From Actinomycetes bacterium (GTDB lineage Bacteria > Actinomycetota > Actinomycetes > Actinomycetales > Cellulomonadaceae), in assembly GCA_023388235.1 (NCBI GenBank), contig JAEWGQ010000080.1, positions 1 to 5,674 on the forward strand: a DNA stretch of 5,674 nt. Direction: 5' to 3'. The translations under genes were made by a program, and so were the position numbers. The notes below the pieces were generated by a model. That model saw only the letters and a list, made by a program, of their open reading frames with translations. It was not told where the DNA came from and ran no database searches. Shown here one piece after another: positions 4,842 through 5,674 of the stretch (positions within the stretch are counted from its first letter, which is position 1; the number at the start of each line of letters is the position of its first letter).

Positions 4842-5674
4842 GTGCGCGGCCCGTCGTTCCTCGCGCGGCTCCGGCGCAGGACCCGGAGCCTCGCCAGCGC
4901 GCGCCCCACGCGACGAGGCACAGTGCTGCTCGGCGCGGGCGCAGCGCTCGTGGTGCTCGGCGTCACGCTCGGCCTGCCGGACCTCGTCGGGCTCGGTGCC
5001 GCCGGGATCCTCACCGTCGGCGCCGCGTGGTGCTGGATGGCGGTCCGACGCATCGACCGGGGACGAGGCGCGCTGCACGTGACGCGCCGCGTCCAGCCCA
5101 ACCCGGCCGTGCGCGGCCAGTTCACGACCGCGCGCCTGGCCGTCGCGGCGGCGCGCACGACGTCGTCGACGGCGTCCACGCTCGCGCGCCTGCGGATCAG
5201 CGAGCAGGCCGCGCACGAGCTGTGCGACCAGGGCTCGCTGCGCGCGCAGGTCGCCACGGTCGGCGACCACATCGCCGTGCGGTACCGCCTGCGGCCGCTG
5301 CGGCGCGGACGGTGGCCGCTCGGTCCGCTCCTCACGACGCGGACCGACCTGTTCGGGCTCGTCAGCGCGACGCAGGAGCTCGGCGACCCGACGGCGGTGG
5401 CCGTCTGGCCGCGCACGGTGGAGCTGCCGGTGCGCGGGACCCGGGCGTTCGGCGAGCACGAGCGCTCGGCCTCCGGGGCGAGGCTCGCGTCGAGCGACGA
5501 CTCGGTCCTGCGCGACTACGTCACCGGCGACGACCCCCGCCGCGTGCACTGGGTCAGCGCCGCGCGCCGCGGCCAGCTCATGGTGCGCTCCGACGAGAGC
5601 GCGGGGCTGCCGCCCGTCACGGTGCTCCTCGACCGGGGCCTCCTGCCGCACCCCGAGCTCGCCGCGTCGAGCCC
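4842..5674 (+). CDS. DUF58 domain membrane protein, 3' end outside window
   Basis: The frame is open from GTG 4842 to the window edge (277 codons visible). A basic N-terminus (RLRRRTR near 9-15) precedes two hydrophobic segments at about 27-45 and 48-68, likely a membrane hairpin. RRGRWPLGP (155-162 region) followed by TDLFGL, and the signature LRDYVTGDDPRRVHW (223-237), identify DUF58; VTVLLD near the edge would start the VWA-like fold. DUF58 proteins are regular partners of MoxR ATPases, and the TGA-C-GTG spacing supports an operon. The ribosome binding site is weak, consistent with coupling to moxR. A GTG at 4923 is an alternative start but would remove the basic N-terminus. The next gene in such operons is often a transglutaminase-like protein, not seen here. 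Confidence 0.9.
   Translation, partial: MRGPSFLARLRRRTRSLASARPTRRGTVLLGAGAALVVLGVTLGLPDLVGLGAAGILTVGAAWCWMAVRRIDRGRGALHVTRRVQPNPAVRGQFTTARLAVAAARTTSSTASTLARLRISEQAAHELCDQGSLRAQVATVGDHIAVRYRLRPLRRGRWPLGPLLTTRTDLFGLVSATQELGDPTAVAVWPRTVELPVRGTRAFGEHERSASGARLASSDDSVLRDYVTGDDPRRVHWVSAARRGQLMVRSDESAGLPPVTVLLDRGLLPHPELAASS

Noticed and set aside
3866..5416. A 516-codon minus-strand open frame across moxR and the DUF58 gene
   Set aside because: The plus strand carries intact Walker and DUF58 motifs; the minus frame shows only biased composition.
1..5674. CRISPR array, tRNA, rRNA, insertion sequence or phage genes
   Set aside because: No regularly spaced repeats, tRNA-like folds, transposase motifs or terminal inverted repeats of a mobile element were seen on reading both strands.

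Overview
The window is very GC-rich and codes like an actinobacterium. Gene content and order (mraZ and rsmH at the head of a dcw cell-division/wall cluster, with a divergent moxR-DUF58 pair beside it) suggest a member of the Micrococcales close to Cellulomonadaceae. That placement is inferred from the look of the proteins, not from a search.

Layout. 1-136: upstream region of a first mraZ (copy A), with a three-unit MraZ box. 137-610 (+): mraZ A. 611-796: leader with a hairpin that fits the actinobacterial mraW RNA motif. 797 onward (+): rsmH A. Near 1788 the sequence changes to the opposite strand and a second, divergent copy of the same module runs back: rsmH B (-, start at 2784), its own mraW-type hairpin (2874-2898), mraZ B (-, 2945-3421) and its own three-unit MraZ box (3454-3479). 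A 399-bp divergent intergenic region follows, then a MoxR-family AAA+ ATPase (+, 3821-4840) and the 5' part of a DUF58 protein (+, 4842 to the window end).

How the genes fit together. MraZ represses the dcw promoter through its GTGGAG repeats. RsmH methylates C1402 of 16S rRNA and is normally followed by ftsL, ftsI and the mur genes. MoxR plus DUF58 is a widespread pair thought to act in chaperone-like or envelope-related processes. The right-hand part (1788-5674) looks like an ordinary dcw head with moxR-DUF58 diverging from it.

The oddity is the middle. Two homologous but clearly non-identical mraZ-rsmH modules meet tail to tail inside the rsmH C-terminal codons. Neither rsmH has its own stop, and no ftsL or ftsI lies between them. 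Each frame stays open for hundreds of bases into the antisense of the other. The simplest reading is a chimeric join of two related genomes (assembly or library artefact); a real inverted rearrangement is possible but needs read-level proof. Comparing the two copies is still useful: it shows a conserved hairpin with a compensatory base-pair change, identical MraZ-box phasing, and a conserved upstream decamer.
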